DNA of 64,000 nucleotides from Brachypterus glaber (lineage: Eukaryota; Arthropoda; Insecta; Coleoptera; Kateretidae). The stretch covers positions 21,001 to 85,000 of the forward strand of contig CAUEHQ010000004.1 of NCBI GenBank assembly GCA_958510825.1, read 5' to 3'. Made by a program: the position numbers and the translations under genes. Shown here in pieces: positions 53,827 to 64,000 of this stretch (positions are counted from its first letter, which is position 1; each line of letters starts with the position of its first letter). Under the pieces are notes generated by a model. The model did no database searches. It worked only from the letters and a program-made list of their open reading frames with translations, and was not told the origin of the DNA.

Positions 53827-55912
53827 TGTAACGATATAAATCGTCACTTTGTAATATAGCAAGGGTTAATTAAACTATTCGTTTACTTACGTTATAATTT
53901 ATGTTTATTTTGTATATAAATAGTTACGTACGTACAGAACTATTTTGTATCTGGGACTATTTTGTAGCAGGAACTGAATTCTAACCATATAAGTCTCTAT
54001 TCCATAGTTCTACCTGAAAATAACATAAAGAAAACATAATTAGAATATGATTTTTAATAATAAAGAATCATATGACTTATTTCTCTATAATACATTTGTC
54101 TATGGACTTACCTGGTTTTTATATGTTTCAGAGTCTATTGAGGGTTGGATTTCACTGGCTTTCACCTGTAGCTTGTCTCTCCTGGAAAGTTTAGTATGCT
54201 TATTCCTTCGGGATAATCTAGAATTTGTTGAAAATAGTTTGCTGGAACTGCTCACTTAGATTCAGTATTTTGTTTATACTTAGTTCACAGGACATTTAGT
54301 ATTCTGTTCGTATTTTTATTAGTTTTGCTGATAAACAATAAGTATTGTTTATATTTGTTTCTTAGAGTAATATTTTGAGGTTAGATATCACTAATACGGA
54401 TTTATTAGGAAATATTCTTTTTGGTTATTATTTTTGGTGTCGTTTTCGTTACCTTTATTAGGAATCCTATACGGTAAAACTGTAGTTGATAATGACTTAC
54501 ATAGATGTCGCTAATAGTTCAGAAATAGGATTTTATTTACCTGAAGGGTTCATACTAGTGAATAAGGTCGATTTTCGCTCTTCTTGAAGCAACTCTGTAA
54601 AATGGTGGTGTCATTTTGACGAGTGTTTATTTTCTGTAATCATCGAAGTAATCCTTCATGTATTTTTATTTAAAGTTAGTGAAAATGAATATTTAAACAA
54701 TGCGGAAGATATTGTAACTGTTATTTTCTACAATTACGCATTTATAACGTTTCGATGGACATCGAAGACTTAGTATGACACGTAAGTTAAGTTTTTCTGT
54801 TTCTTAGAATATTTCTGAGATATAATTATTGTTTTAGCACCATTATTACTACATTACTAGACCATTAACCACCATTAATTACCATTTCTATACCATTAAT
54901 ATGGAATTACATTAATTTAAGTTGAAGTTTATTTTGGTATATTTGATATACAAGTTCTCCGCATGGAGTGATGTTCTGTTGGAACATGGTTCTGTAATTT
55001 TTGGCATAGATAAATTCTATGTAACCGTCTAGCAGACAATTTTATATTGGACATAATTTTCAAAAGTATATTTTATCCCGGACAACATTTTCGATAATAC
55101 ATTTTATCCTGGAAGATGATTTTTCCAAAGTAGATGGGACAGCCTATATTTTTTTTCTTTCATTTGAGAAATGAATTCATCAGTATAGGGGAGACTTGTA
55201 CAGATGGAGACGATGGAATTCATACCTCATGGATTTTGCAGAAACCAGCTAAGTACTCATTCTGAAAACTTTTGAAAGCAATATTTCATATTTAAAATTC
55301 TTTTATTTCAATATTCTTATAACTGTAAACTTTATCAGATCTGATATAGTATTGTTTAATACTATATGCCCTTCTGGCTTTTGTTCATTTTTAGGTACTT
55401 ATTTTTTTAAAACATTTAATCTCATTTATTAATTATTAAATATCATACTTTTGATTAAATGATTTCTAATTTAAGCATGACTTTTATACACTGCAAGAAA
55501 TGATTGCTGTTTACATACATTTCTTGGTGCTTGCTGAACTTCATGTTTTCTTTATACATTTAAGTCGAATGATTTCTGAATTTAGTAATTTTTATTAAGA
55601 TTTCTTTAATTATATCTTAATATAATTACACATATTTTTTATATATATTAATACATTACTTGATGTGCTTTCATTAAGTTTATTTATAATAAATTTCTCA
55701 AATGAATTATCTTATTTTATTTAAGGTTATATTTTCTCAAACTGAAAAGCTTAAGTATTTACACTAGGTTGTTACTTACCTAAAGGAGTAAAAGCTAAAG
55801 TAACTGGCGCCCCTAACAACATTAATTAATTCTTTCTATTTTTCCCTTGCCCATACCCATTGCTCCGCTGTCAAAACTAGCCGTTGGCAGTGAACGTATT
55901 AATTACGGTACA
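53827..55912. mobile_element. 2.1-kb LTR-like element inserted in the SINE head
   Basis: Begins TGTAACGATATAAATCG and ends TTAATTACGGTACA, with the SINE's AGCT duplicated at both ends (53823-53826 and 55913-55916). TG...CA ends plus a 4-bp duplication suit a Ty3-type LTR or an LTR retrotransposon derivative. Near its right end, 55799-55812 reads TGGCGCCCCTAACA, the form of an LTR-element primer-binding site. No gag, pol or second LTR was found. The 70-codon frame at 54047 is unrecognised. Confidence 0.6.
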
Positions 55913-55931
55913 AGCTAAATCTCCCATGATT

Positions 55932-56243
55932 CAACCAACCTTTATCAGAGTCTAATTTATTTTTATATTTTATTGGTTTAACAGGACACGACACATTAAA
56001 AGACCAACTTACAGCCTCAGTAAAATAAGAAAAAGCCTCATTTAAACTAAGATCAAATAACGGTAACCAAGATATACTATTCAAGCGCGTTCTAAATTCA
56101 TTTATATTATGATCCCTTATTTGCCTAACAGTTTTAGTTAATACTTCTCGCTAGGGTGCTTTAAAATTAGTATTTAATTCGACACTTAAAACATGTGAAA
56201 AATGGTCAGCTATATTTGGGTTAAAAAGTTTGCAATTATATTA
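55932..56243 (-). pseudogene. CR1-like endonuclease end and linker fragment
   Basis: Minus strand: 'LFNPNIADHFSHVLSVELN' carries the final DHF motif of the endonuclease; 'NSISWLPLFDLSLNEAFSYF' and 'CPVKPIKYKNKLDSDKGWLN' follow. It is bounded on one side by the hAT target duplication ATCTTTAG and on the other by the SINE. Confidence 0.75.
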
Positions 56244-57161
56244 ATCTTTAGCAGGGTTGGCAAAAAACACTTTTTTTACAAAAGACCAGGCCACTGGTCA
56301 AAACTGGTTTAAACCGGTCAAAACTGGTCGAAATCAAAATTGCATACTCTAGATTATAAAACTTCTACTACGTCTATGTCTAATAGTAGGCTACCAAAAA
56401 TACATTGCGTTTGTGAGTCTAGTTAGGACGTTTAATAATCTGTCTTTTTATTGCATTAATATGAGAAAATATTTGTCGTTATTCACGAAGAAAATGGCTG
56501 AGAAAAGTTTATTAGAGCAGCTATAAATTTTCTTTTTCTGTATTGAATACAAACAGTGTGTTGCAGATTCTGTTTTTTATAAAAAGTAAGTATAATACAA
56601 CTATAATTTTATGTAATTTATATTAACTAAAAAATTATTGCATCTAAAGTTAAAAAAATCAGCAGTAAATAATTAACCTTACATTTTCATAAAGTTTTAT
56701 TTACGTTTTTAAATTTTTATCACGACAGGTTTCTAAAACATGGGTAAACTTATTAATTATAAATAGGTATTTGATCGCTTTATGATTAATTCTAAAAGGA
56801 TCAAATATTAACCAATTAAATATTTATTTTAATATACAGTGCACCCTCCCCCCCCCCCTGTGCAGTTTCGCAAAAAAGGAGATATTTAAATTAAATTTAA
56901 ATGGGCAACCTAAACTATTTTTGACTTAACTATTGTTGGGGGTCAAAATGGCACAAGTGGGGCAGGGTCGGGATGTTTTTTATGGAAACGGGAGTCGTGT
57001 GATACCTCATGTTAAAGATCTTAAATTTCTCCATTTAACGTTGTACAAGAATATTTTTTCAAGATTTTTTTAATGAAATATTTTTTTTTAATTTAGTAAA
57101 GTAATTGTAAAAAAATTGTTTTATAAAAAAAACTTTTATATTTTTCTTATAGGTTCTTGAA

Positions 57162-58911
57162 ATGAATCAAAGAGGTGCATCTATTGGTGGCAGAGGCGGA
57201 GGCCGTACGAAAGATCCTAGTTGGTCGTCTTTTATAAAAGCGAGTGGTACGAAAGTTGAGTACAGAAAATGCAAATTAAAAGTTAGCAATAAACCATTGC
57301 GATTAAAAGCTCATCTTGCAAAATGCCAGCAAACACGAGGTCATTCGGAAAATAGAACAAATTTGGAAGATGAATTTAATGAAGAAAGACGTAGAAGTCG
57401 TAGTCACAGCCCCCAAATAAGAAGAAACGAAGTTATTGAAACACCTGCTATTTTTCGTCAACAAAGAATTGATAATTTAGTTTTTAAAACCACGCGGGCC
57501 CAAAAGAATCATTTGGATCTGACCGTTGCAGAATATTTTTACGCATGCAATACTCCTTTCAATACGGTGGAGAAAAAGCATTTTATCACTATGGCCGAAG
57601 AACTTCGGCCTGGGTATCATCCCCCAAAACGAAAGCAATTGGCCGGGGAATTACTTGACGAGGTTCATCATGAAGTTATGGAAGATATGAAAGAATATTT
57701 AAAAAACGCCGAAGTTACCCTCATGCAAGATGGATCCGACATCCATAACACCCCCATCATTGCTAATTGCGTTTCAGATGGTAAAAAAGCCTTTTATGTA
57801 AACAGCATAGAAACCAAAACTAACCATAAAGATTACTACGAATTAGCCTTGGACGCCATTAAGATATGTAAAAAGGATCTTAATGCACAGTAAAATCATT
57901 TGTAAGCGATAGTGAAAATAAAATGAAGTCCATGAGAAAGAAGTTAGAAGATTCAAGAGAAGAAATTTACATAATTGCATATGGCCGTGCCTGCCATTAT
58001 TTAAATTTATGTAGGCAAGATATTTGCAAAACAAGAAATATAACAAGAAATATAACAATCGTTTCACAAATTGTTGAAATTTTAATCTTTTTTTAGAAAT
58101 CATCCTGTACCTAAAGGATACCTAAATGGCTTTGATGATGCCCTTGAGCCAAAATTGCCGGGAGAGACGAGGTGGAATAGCCACTTAAAATGTTTGGAGA
58201 CATTTATAAGAAATAGAGAATTCTACCTGAAAATCTCTACTGAACATCCTGAAGAGATTGATGGCAGAATAATTTCAATTTCCTCCAACATTGGATTATA
58301 TGTTGAATCAAAGCGATTATTTTCGTAATTGTAAATAATCGGCGCAGCTTTAGATAGATTACTAGCCGATTCAGCTACTATTGCTGACGCAGCTCATGAG
58401 TTTTTTTATTGCTAAAATATGATGAACTATAAATTTATAAGGCCGTTATTAAAAAACGTTTGGATGACTGCATAACAATGCATCATCAACTTGCTTATTT
58501 ATTAAGCCCTAAATACATGACAGAGAACTGAGTGCAAATCAAAAAGAACAAATAAGAAAATATGTGGCAGAAATTAACGAAAATCTTGTTCCGCTTATTT
58601 TAAAATTTTAATTACAGCAGGAGCCTTTTCCTAAAACAATATTTTTGGAATCGCTTAGAGGAAAAATTTCACCATGTGACTGGTATAATCTGCTCAAAAC
58701 GGAATTTATAACAACTAAACTAAAAAATGAAGAACAGAAAAATCTTCATTGTTTTTTGGCGTTGGCAGGCTATCTGGCACAATGCATAGCGTCATCTTCA
58801 TCTATAGAAAGAACGTTCTCCAATTTCAGTTTTATCCAAACGAAATTAAGAAACCGCCTTAAATTGGAAACTACCAGCAAGTTGATGGCAACCTATCGTA
58901 TGTTAAATTAA
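57162..58911 (+). pseudogene. hAT transposase, broken
   Basis: The first frame (57162-57893, 243 codons) starts 'MNQRGASIGGRGGGRTKDPS'. It has a BED-type finger 'RKCKLKVSNKPLRLKAHLAK' in which the first Cys of the C-x2-C pair appears lost (YRKC), then the RNase H-like start 'LMQDGSDIHNTPIIANCVSD'. After stops it continues in other frames: 'ETRWNSHLKCLETFI' (about 58165-58210) and finally 58645-58911 with the dimerisation motif 'QCIASSSSIERTFSNFSFI'. Different family from the transposase at 45667. Not functional. Confidence 0.85.
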
Positions 58912-59404
58912 AAAAATTATTTTTTTAACTTTTTTTAAGACAGTATTTTTGAGTTCAACTCAAAAATGAGTTTCAAAAAGTTTTTTTGAGATTTTTTTTT
59001 TGTTTATATATTTTTTAAAGTATATGTTGGCATATTAAACATACGTATTTTATATTAATAAATATATACATATTACTTTCTCCGAGGAGTCTTGCATTAG
59101 TAAAATTATTTAAAAAAAAAATTATTGCTTTTATTTTACGTTTTACGACGTTTTATATCCAAAAATTACCGTAAAAAAAAATTCTGTCTGTCCGGGAAAT
59201 TTGTGATCACGATAACTTTAGAACAGTTTAAGCTAAAGACTTCAAATTTGGACCAAATTATCCAAAGTTCTAGGCTGGGATTGTTTTTGGTAATAATTGG
59301 TAGGGTGAGGCGGAAAACCAATTAAAAAAAAATGTTTTTTTTTTTTTCAATTTATTTTTCGTTTAACGGAAAAAAGGCCTTTTAAAAAAACATGTTTTTA
59401 TTTT

Positions 59405-59480
59405 TTTTGTTTTTTTTTTTTTGTATTGTATTGTGTTGTATTGTGTTGTATTGTGTTGTATTGTGTTGTATTGTATTTTT
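59405..59480. repeat. TGTAT/TGTGT simple repeat
   Basis: Repeats of TTGTATTGTG inside the right part of the hAT element. Confidence 0.85.
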
Positions 59481-59632
59481 TTTTGTATTATTTTGATGGC
59501 AGGAGTATTATTTTATATTTCTATTTAAATTATTTTGATTTCGACCACTTTAGTGGTTTAAACCAAAAAGTTTAATTTCGACCAGTCCGGTTTAAACCAC
59601 ACTGGTTTCTTCCACCCAACCCTGATCTTTAG

Positions 59633-60520
59633 GAAAATTAGTTACCATGAATGAAATCAATGCTTGTTCTACTTGTGACCCCATTAATATTAGTAAAAAC
59701 CCGAGTTTTTTCGTTTAACGTTAAATAAATGTTAAAAGCTGTATATATATCATTTAAAGTTTTACTATGTTTGTTATCTTTATGATTATCAATATTAAAA
59801 TCACCACATTAAATTGTAAAATAATGAATATTAATTATATTTTTATCAGTTTTACTGGAAGATTTATTTTTGTCATTGTTGGCTTGCGCATTTGGAGTTT
59901 GCTTATTATTTAAAGGAGTTACATGGATAGAGTTCATGGAGTTTAATACACTGATATTTAGAGTCTCATTACATTGTGTTTGCTTGGTTTTTGTGAACTT
60001 TTTTAGAGAAGTTTGCGAACTCGAGTTTACAAGTATTTTGGGCTGAAGATTCACTCTATCACAAGAGCTATCAGTTTGACAGACACTGTTTACATAGTTC
60101 AGTTCGTATTGAGTACTCACATGGCACATTGTTTTGTTGCTTTTATTTATGAAGTTATCAATAGTTTTCTCACTTTCATGTAGTTTACAAATTTTTCTTT
60201 CTTTAACTTATCTATTATGGAATTCAGGGTATCAATTTCACTATGGGCTGATGCAAGTTTGTTTCTTAAATCTGTAATTATACTGCTTACATTTTTCTTC
60301 GTCGTTTTCGTCACTGGCGGTTATACTAATATAACTGGAATTTGGCGTATCATGAGAAGATACATTTGTCAATAATGTTTTCATAGCTCGGGTTGTTATT
60401 TTCTTATCCGTACATAGGTTAGTCCAAACGTCATGATTTAGGTGCAGTGTGGAAAAATGCATGATCATGTTTTTTAATTTATTTAATTGCCACACTTCTT
60501 GCAAGTAATTCATTTTTTAA
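59633..60520 (-). pseudogene. CR1-like ORF1 remnant fused to endonuclease C-terminal part
   Basis: Minus strand: 60513-60241 has 'LHLNHDVWTNLCTDKKITTR' and 'SYISITASDENDEEKCK'. In another frame near 60200 comes the Leu/Ile-rich 'HSEIDTLNSIIDKLKKE' (coiled-coil-like), then a polar stretch to 59809. Immediately after a stop the strand reads 'CGDFNIDNHKDNKHSKTLND' and 'RTSIDFIHGN', the GDFN and late motifs of the endonuclease. The first ~100 residues of the endonuclease are missing, an internal deletion. Confidence 0.65.
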
Positions 60521-60568
60521 AGCACTGTAATATCTTTTCTGGTTGTGGAGATATCACTTTTTTTCAAA

Positions 60569-60628
60569 AATGATAGATAGATACTTTATTGTTTCTCAAG
60601 ACTTACATCTTACAACAATTTTTACATA
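60569..60628 (-). mobile_element. 3' tail of another non-LTR element
   Basis: On the minus strand: 'TTGAGAAACAATAAAGTATC' then TATC repeats. An AATAAA signal with a simple tetranucleotide tail marks a non-LTR 3' end. The element body would lie to the right, but no RT is visible, partly because of the insertion at 60629-61298. Confidence 0.5.
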
Positions 60629-61298
60629 TCGTCATCTAAAGGCTCTAACGGTCTAACTCCAAAACGTCATATTTTTCAGGAGACGTAAAAAACGATTTAA
60701 AACTTAATTATAGCAATTTAGAACTTTAAAACTAGCTTGTTCACAGGTAAAAATGTTTGAAATGTGTTAATGTATTAAAAACTTTTCATTGTTATCTATT
60801 TTATATAAATTATTTGAAAATTAAATTTTAACCACAGAATCTAAATTCACTAATGGTCTAACTCCAAGGGAAGATAAAGGAGGATACCTATCGTATTATA
60901 TCGCGTAATATTATTACAAAAAAATTATATTTTTATATTTAATATATAATATTACTACTAGGTAGGCATAATATATATACATTATTAATGGCAATAATTA
61001 TAATTATCATCAAACAGTAAATTAACAAATATTTGAAACGGGATCCCCTGTTGACGAGAAATAGTTTGACATTAGTGACAGTTCTCATTTAATTGTTTTC
61101 TCACAATCATATGATGAAGTTAGACACTTAGCGACTTAAAATATTTACATTTTTGCATTTTTTGAGGCTGATATTGGTTTAATGCAACTTTTTTTTTGAA
61201 GTATGTTGGTAATCAGATAATGAAGCAAATTTGATAAAAATCTCATTTTTGAAAAATTTGGAGTTAGACAACTAGAGCCTTTAGTGGACGATATATAA
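60629..61298. mobile_element. TIR element with ATCGTC...AAAGGCTCTA ends
   Basis: 'CTAAAGGCTCTAACGGTCTA' with 'ACTCCAAA' on the left pairs with 'TTTGGAGTTAGACAACTAGA' and 'GCCTTTAGT' on the right. 670 bases, AT-rich, non-coding. Confidence 0.7.
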
Positions 61299-61948
61299 CA
61301 TAAAATATTAAAATGAAATAACAAACTAATGAGCTAATCTTAAATTAAAAGTGAGGCCCTTTATTCTTTAAGGATAAAGGATCTCAGTTTAAGAACATTA
61401 ATTACAAAAAAAAATACAACAGTTTTAAGAAGTTTAGGTTATTCACTGCAAAGAAAAGCCCATTCATATCTCTTAGACTGAGTACATATGGATTTCTGAG
61501 AGGTTCATATGGTGCACTTTTCCTCTTGGTTAATAGAGTAAGAGTTGCCAGAGTAATAGAATTTTAAAAACAGGTTATTAAGGGTTCTTATTTGAGCTAT
61601 GATTCGAATAAAACCAATTACTCCGGGAAATAAGAGGGAAATAACGGCAAAATACTTCAGTTTGTGATACCAATCCCTAATTTTAAGGGTGTGTTTCAGA
61701 CATAATTTAGTGTAAAAACCACCGGGAGACAAGCTGTGATTTGATTGGTTCATGATTTATGACGTCATCAAAATGGCGGTTTTCCATCGTGCTTCGTATC
61801 TTTTAAACTGAAGTATCTCGGTAAATAATATCTCCATTTTATCGCTATTGGTCTCATTTTAAACACACTTTATTGCTTTATTTTAAAATGATATATAAAG
61901 GATTTATTAAAGTTTTTTTAAATATATCAATATACGATGAAATACATA
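61299..61948. other. no feature recognised
   Basis: AT-rich; probably the 3' UTR region of the minus-strand non-LTR element whose tail is at 60569. No coding signal. Confidence 0.4.
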
Positions 61949-61949
61949 C

Positions 61950-62748
61950 AGGGTGTATTTGAAATAGCGTAGGAAATTTTAACAGGTGATTCTACATGAT
62001 AAAATATGACAAAAAGTTCCTATAAACATATGTCTAAAAATGCGTCATAAGGGAGCTACGCCACTTTGAAATTGGCTACAAAAATTGGTTTTTATTTAAT
62101 AACTCAGGAACCCTTTGAGATATATTAACGAGGTTTTGCACGTGAATTAATCCTAATAAGGCCCATCTTTGTATGTCATTTTCACGTACTTATTTAAACC
62201 AAACGGAGGGGCCTTATCAGTTTTTTGTCCCAAACTTTTTTCTGTGTAACTTTTTTGCAATTTTATTTTTGAAATATGATTCCTCAGGTCAAAATACATA
62301 AAAAAGGTACTCTTGTTGTAATACTGTAGGATTAACCGTTTTCGAGAAAAGTTAATTTGAAGGTGAAATTTCACGGTTCGAGGACGAAAAATTAAATACT
62401 AAAATGTCGAAAACCAAAATTTTAATGATGCAATGTTATTCTACGTCAAAAACTAAGAAAAAAAGTTTCCATACATGTAGGTCGAAAAAACGCTTTTAAA
62501 GCTACCATAGCCCTTTAAAAATGGTGCATATTTAGGAGACCATAGCTCCATTAGGATTGATTTTTGGAAGTACCTGTATATGAGGTTTTTTTCTTAGTTT
62601 TTAATGTACATTCGCCCTGAATCATTAAAATTTTGGTTTTCAACATGACGCATTTTTAGACATATGTTTATAGGAACTTTTTGTCATATTTTATGATGTA
62701 GAATCATCTGTTAAAATTTCCTACGCTATTTCAAATACAACGTGTATA
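61950..62748. mobile_element. TIR element with ~105-bp inverted ends
   Basis: 'GGGTGTATTTGAAATAGCGT' at 61951 and about 105 following bases, including 'AAAGTTCCTATAAACATATG', are complemented at 62640-62748. 0.8 kb, interior non-coding (the 73-codon minus frame at 62153 is not called). Confidence 0.8.
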
Positions 62749-62869
62749 TAAAAAACGAAAAATTCATTTTTACCGAAATCTTCGATTTTTGAAAATTTGT
62801 GTAAAAAAATACATAAAAGATACCGGTCTGAAATTTTTAGAGTATATTATACACATAAATGACTGATAA

Positions 62870-63930
62870 AAAGAAAAAATGATTTGGGTGGTGGAAAGGG
62901 GGCATAAAACTGCAAATGACTAGGGCATTAGGGAACGTTCAAGTATTACGTAACACAAATTTTGATCATTCTGGATCCCCACCCCCCACCTGAAACGCTA
63001 TTTTCCTATACCATTAACATGGGCGTAACACTCCAAAATGACCCCCCTTAGAGCCTAAACCATAAGTCGTATTAAAAAAAAGTTTATTTTTTTTTTAAGA
63101 ATTGAATAAATAGTTACATTGGTTAGATTAAAGACTGATTGGGGTGTATAAAAGGGGGAAAAGGGCATAAAAAGTCAAATGACTAAGGCAGTAGAGCCTA
63201 TACCATCAGCCCCACTAAAAAAGAGTTTTAACAATACATGTTTAGAATTGGATAAAAAGTTATTTTTATCAAAATAAAAACTGATTGAGGTCATTTGCAG
63301 ATTTATGCCCTTTTGCCCCCTTCCCACCACTCCAATAAGTTTTTCTTTTCATTAAAATAATTATTAATCCAATTTAAAACATTTTTTGTAAAAACTTTTT
63401 TTAATAGGACTTATGGTTTAAGCTCTACTGCCTTCGTCATTTGCAGTGTTATGCCATTTTGTCCCCTTTGAACCAATCCAATCAGTTTTTCTTTTTGTAA
63501 ACATAATTTTTGATCCAATTCTAAACATTTTTTGTAAAAACATTTTTTTAATAGGACTTATGGTTTAGGCTCTACTCCCTTAGTCATTTGCAGTTTTATG
63601 CCCTTTTGCCCCCTTTGGACCAGACCAATCTGTTTTTTTTGTAATCAAAATAATTTTTCATCCAATTCTGAACATTTCTTGTTATTTTTTTTTCATAGGA
63701 CCTAGGGTTTAAGCTTTAATCCCTTAGTCATTTGCCGTTTTATGCCCTCTTGCCCCCTTTGGACCAGACCAATCCGTTTCTTTTTTTTTATCAAAATATA
63801 TATTTTTTTAAATTACATTTTTTGTCAAAACTTTTCTTTAGTCAAAAAATGAAATATTTTTGTCCATTTTTAAGATATTTCCTCAATTAATGCTATATAC
63901 GGGAAAGCCTCGATTCGACTTTAAACACTT
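62870..63930. repeat. ~145-bp tandem repeat in two opposed blocks
   Basis: Right block: 'GACTTATGGTTTAAGCTCTA', 'CTTAGTCATTTGCAGTTTTA' and 'TGCCCTTTTGCCCCCTTTGG' recur at about 63410, 63556 and 63700. Left block (62880-63290): the same unit in reverse complement ('GGGCATAAAACTGCAAATGA', 'GAGCCTAAACCATAAGTC'). Their meeting point is about 63290. An M1 MITE interrupts the left block. Confidence 0.8.
62931..63048. mobile_element. MITE M1, copy 4, right end missing
   Basis: Begins GGGAACGTTCAAGTATTACG and follows the family to 'CCAAAATGACCCCCCT', then returns to the tandem repeat at 'TAGAGCC' without the right terminal repeat. Confidence 0.8.
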
Positions 63931-64000
63931 ATTTGTAAAGCGATAATTTACCAAGCAAATAAGACTAAAATCTTTAAAATATGTTGAAAACTTCCAGAGA

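Larger units (their letters stand above)
56252..59624 (+). mobile_element. hAT element, 3.4 kb, decayed
   Basis: Ends CAGGGTTGGCAAAAAAC at 56252 and the complement of CAGGGTTGGGTGG at 59624, with a perfect 8-base duplication ATCTTTAG at 56244-56251 and 59625-59632. Subterminal 'GGTTTAAACCGGTC'-type motifs are repeated in both ends ('AAACTGGTTTAAACC', 'GGTTTAAACCACACTGG'). It splits the endonuclease region of the CR1-like element. Confidence 0.9.
51546..60520 (-). mobile_element. CR1-like non-LTR element, broken by a SINE and a hAT element
   Basis: Minus-strand order from 60520 downward: ORF1 remnant (60520-59800), endonuclease C-terminal part (59800-59633 and 56243-56170), linker to RT (56170-55932 and 53550-52880), RT (52877-52167), C-terminal region (51995-51660) and a 3' tail with AATAAA and ATCTT repeats (51590-51546). 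Insertions are 53550-55926 (SINE plus LTR-like element) and 56252-59624 (hAT). Removing them rejoins the protein frames, so this was one element. Confidence 0.8.

Noticed and set aside
1..64000. Endogenous virus genes or bacterial sequence
   Set aside because: No envelope, capsid, replicase or operon-like coding was seen; all long frames fit retrotransposons, DIRS or DNA transposases.

Overview
This is a eukaryotic, AT-rich, intron-containing window, most probably from an arthropod (likely insect) with a large, transposon-swollen genome. Support: copia-type, I-type, Jockey-type and CR1-like retrotransposons, a DIRS element, two hAT transposase families, THAP-containing P-like elements, a tRNA-headed SINE and many MITEs. 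No convincing complete host gene is visible. One 84-bp first-exon candidate (44848-44931) is the only non-transposon coding hint. Species cannot be named from the sequence.

Layout. 1-865: ~150-bp tandem repeat with a palindromic core. 866-12295: a ~172-bp satellite array broken up by a minus-strand non-LTR 3' end, a decayed Jockey-like element, a ~100-bp minisatellite, a 0.32-kb foldback MITE and a 6.2-kb foldback element (5850-12074) holding two more decayed reverse transcriptases. 13496-21658: copy A of a THAP/P-like element (here called Y), split by a DIRS element (13648-19859), whose left terminal repeat is itself split by a second P-like element (13669-14969). 21659-31917: small-element thicket: hAT-like non-autonomous elements, MITEs, a SINE, and the inverted-repeat elements W and V and the TIR element Z. 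31918-44210: copy B of Y, inverted relative to A, split by a nearly intact I-type non-LTR element and by a copia element with an intact 1344-codon gag-pol. 45421-49138: a complete hAT element with perfect 8-bp target duplication and a four-exon, 670-residue transposase with no visible break. 49147-60570: a CR1-like element on the minus strand, broken by a SINE (itself broken by a 2.1-kb LTR-like element) and by a 3.4-kb decayed hAT element. 60571-64000: inverted-repeat elements and an inverted tandem array.

Most interesting. (1) The two Y copies act as each other's empty sites, so the DIRS, I-like and copia insertions can be read to the base. (2) The copia insertion is abnormal: its flanks carry a 104-bp duplication of target, with filler copied from two places and both strands of its own pol gene. 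(3) Element Z and an 8-bp target duplication are divided between the two Y copies, which points to an inversion of the segment between them by recombination between inverted Y copies. (4) The DIRS element has the joined-ends internal complementary region expected of its circle-junction mechanism. Names Y, Z, W, V, P1, M1 and E are labels used only here.
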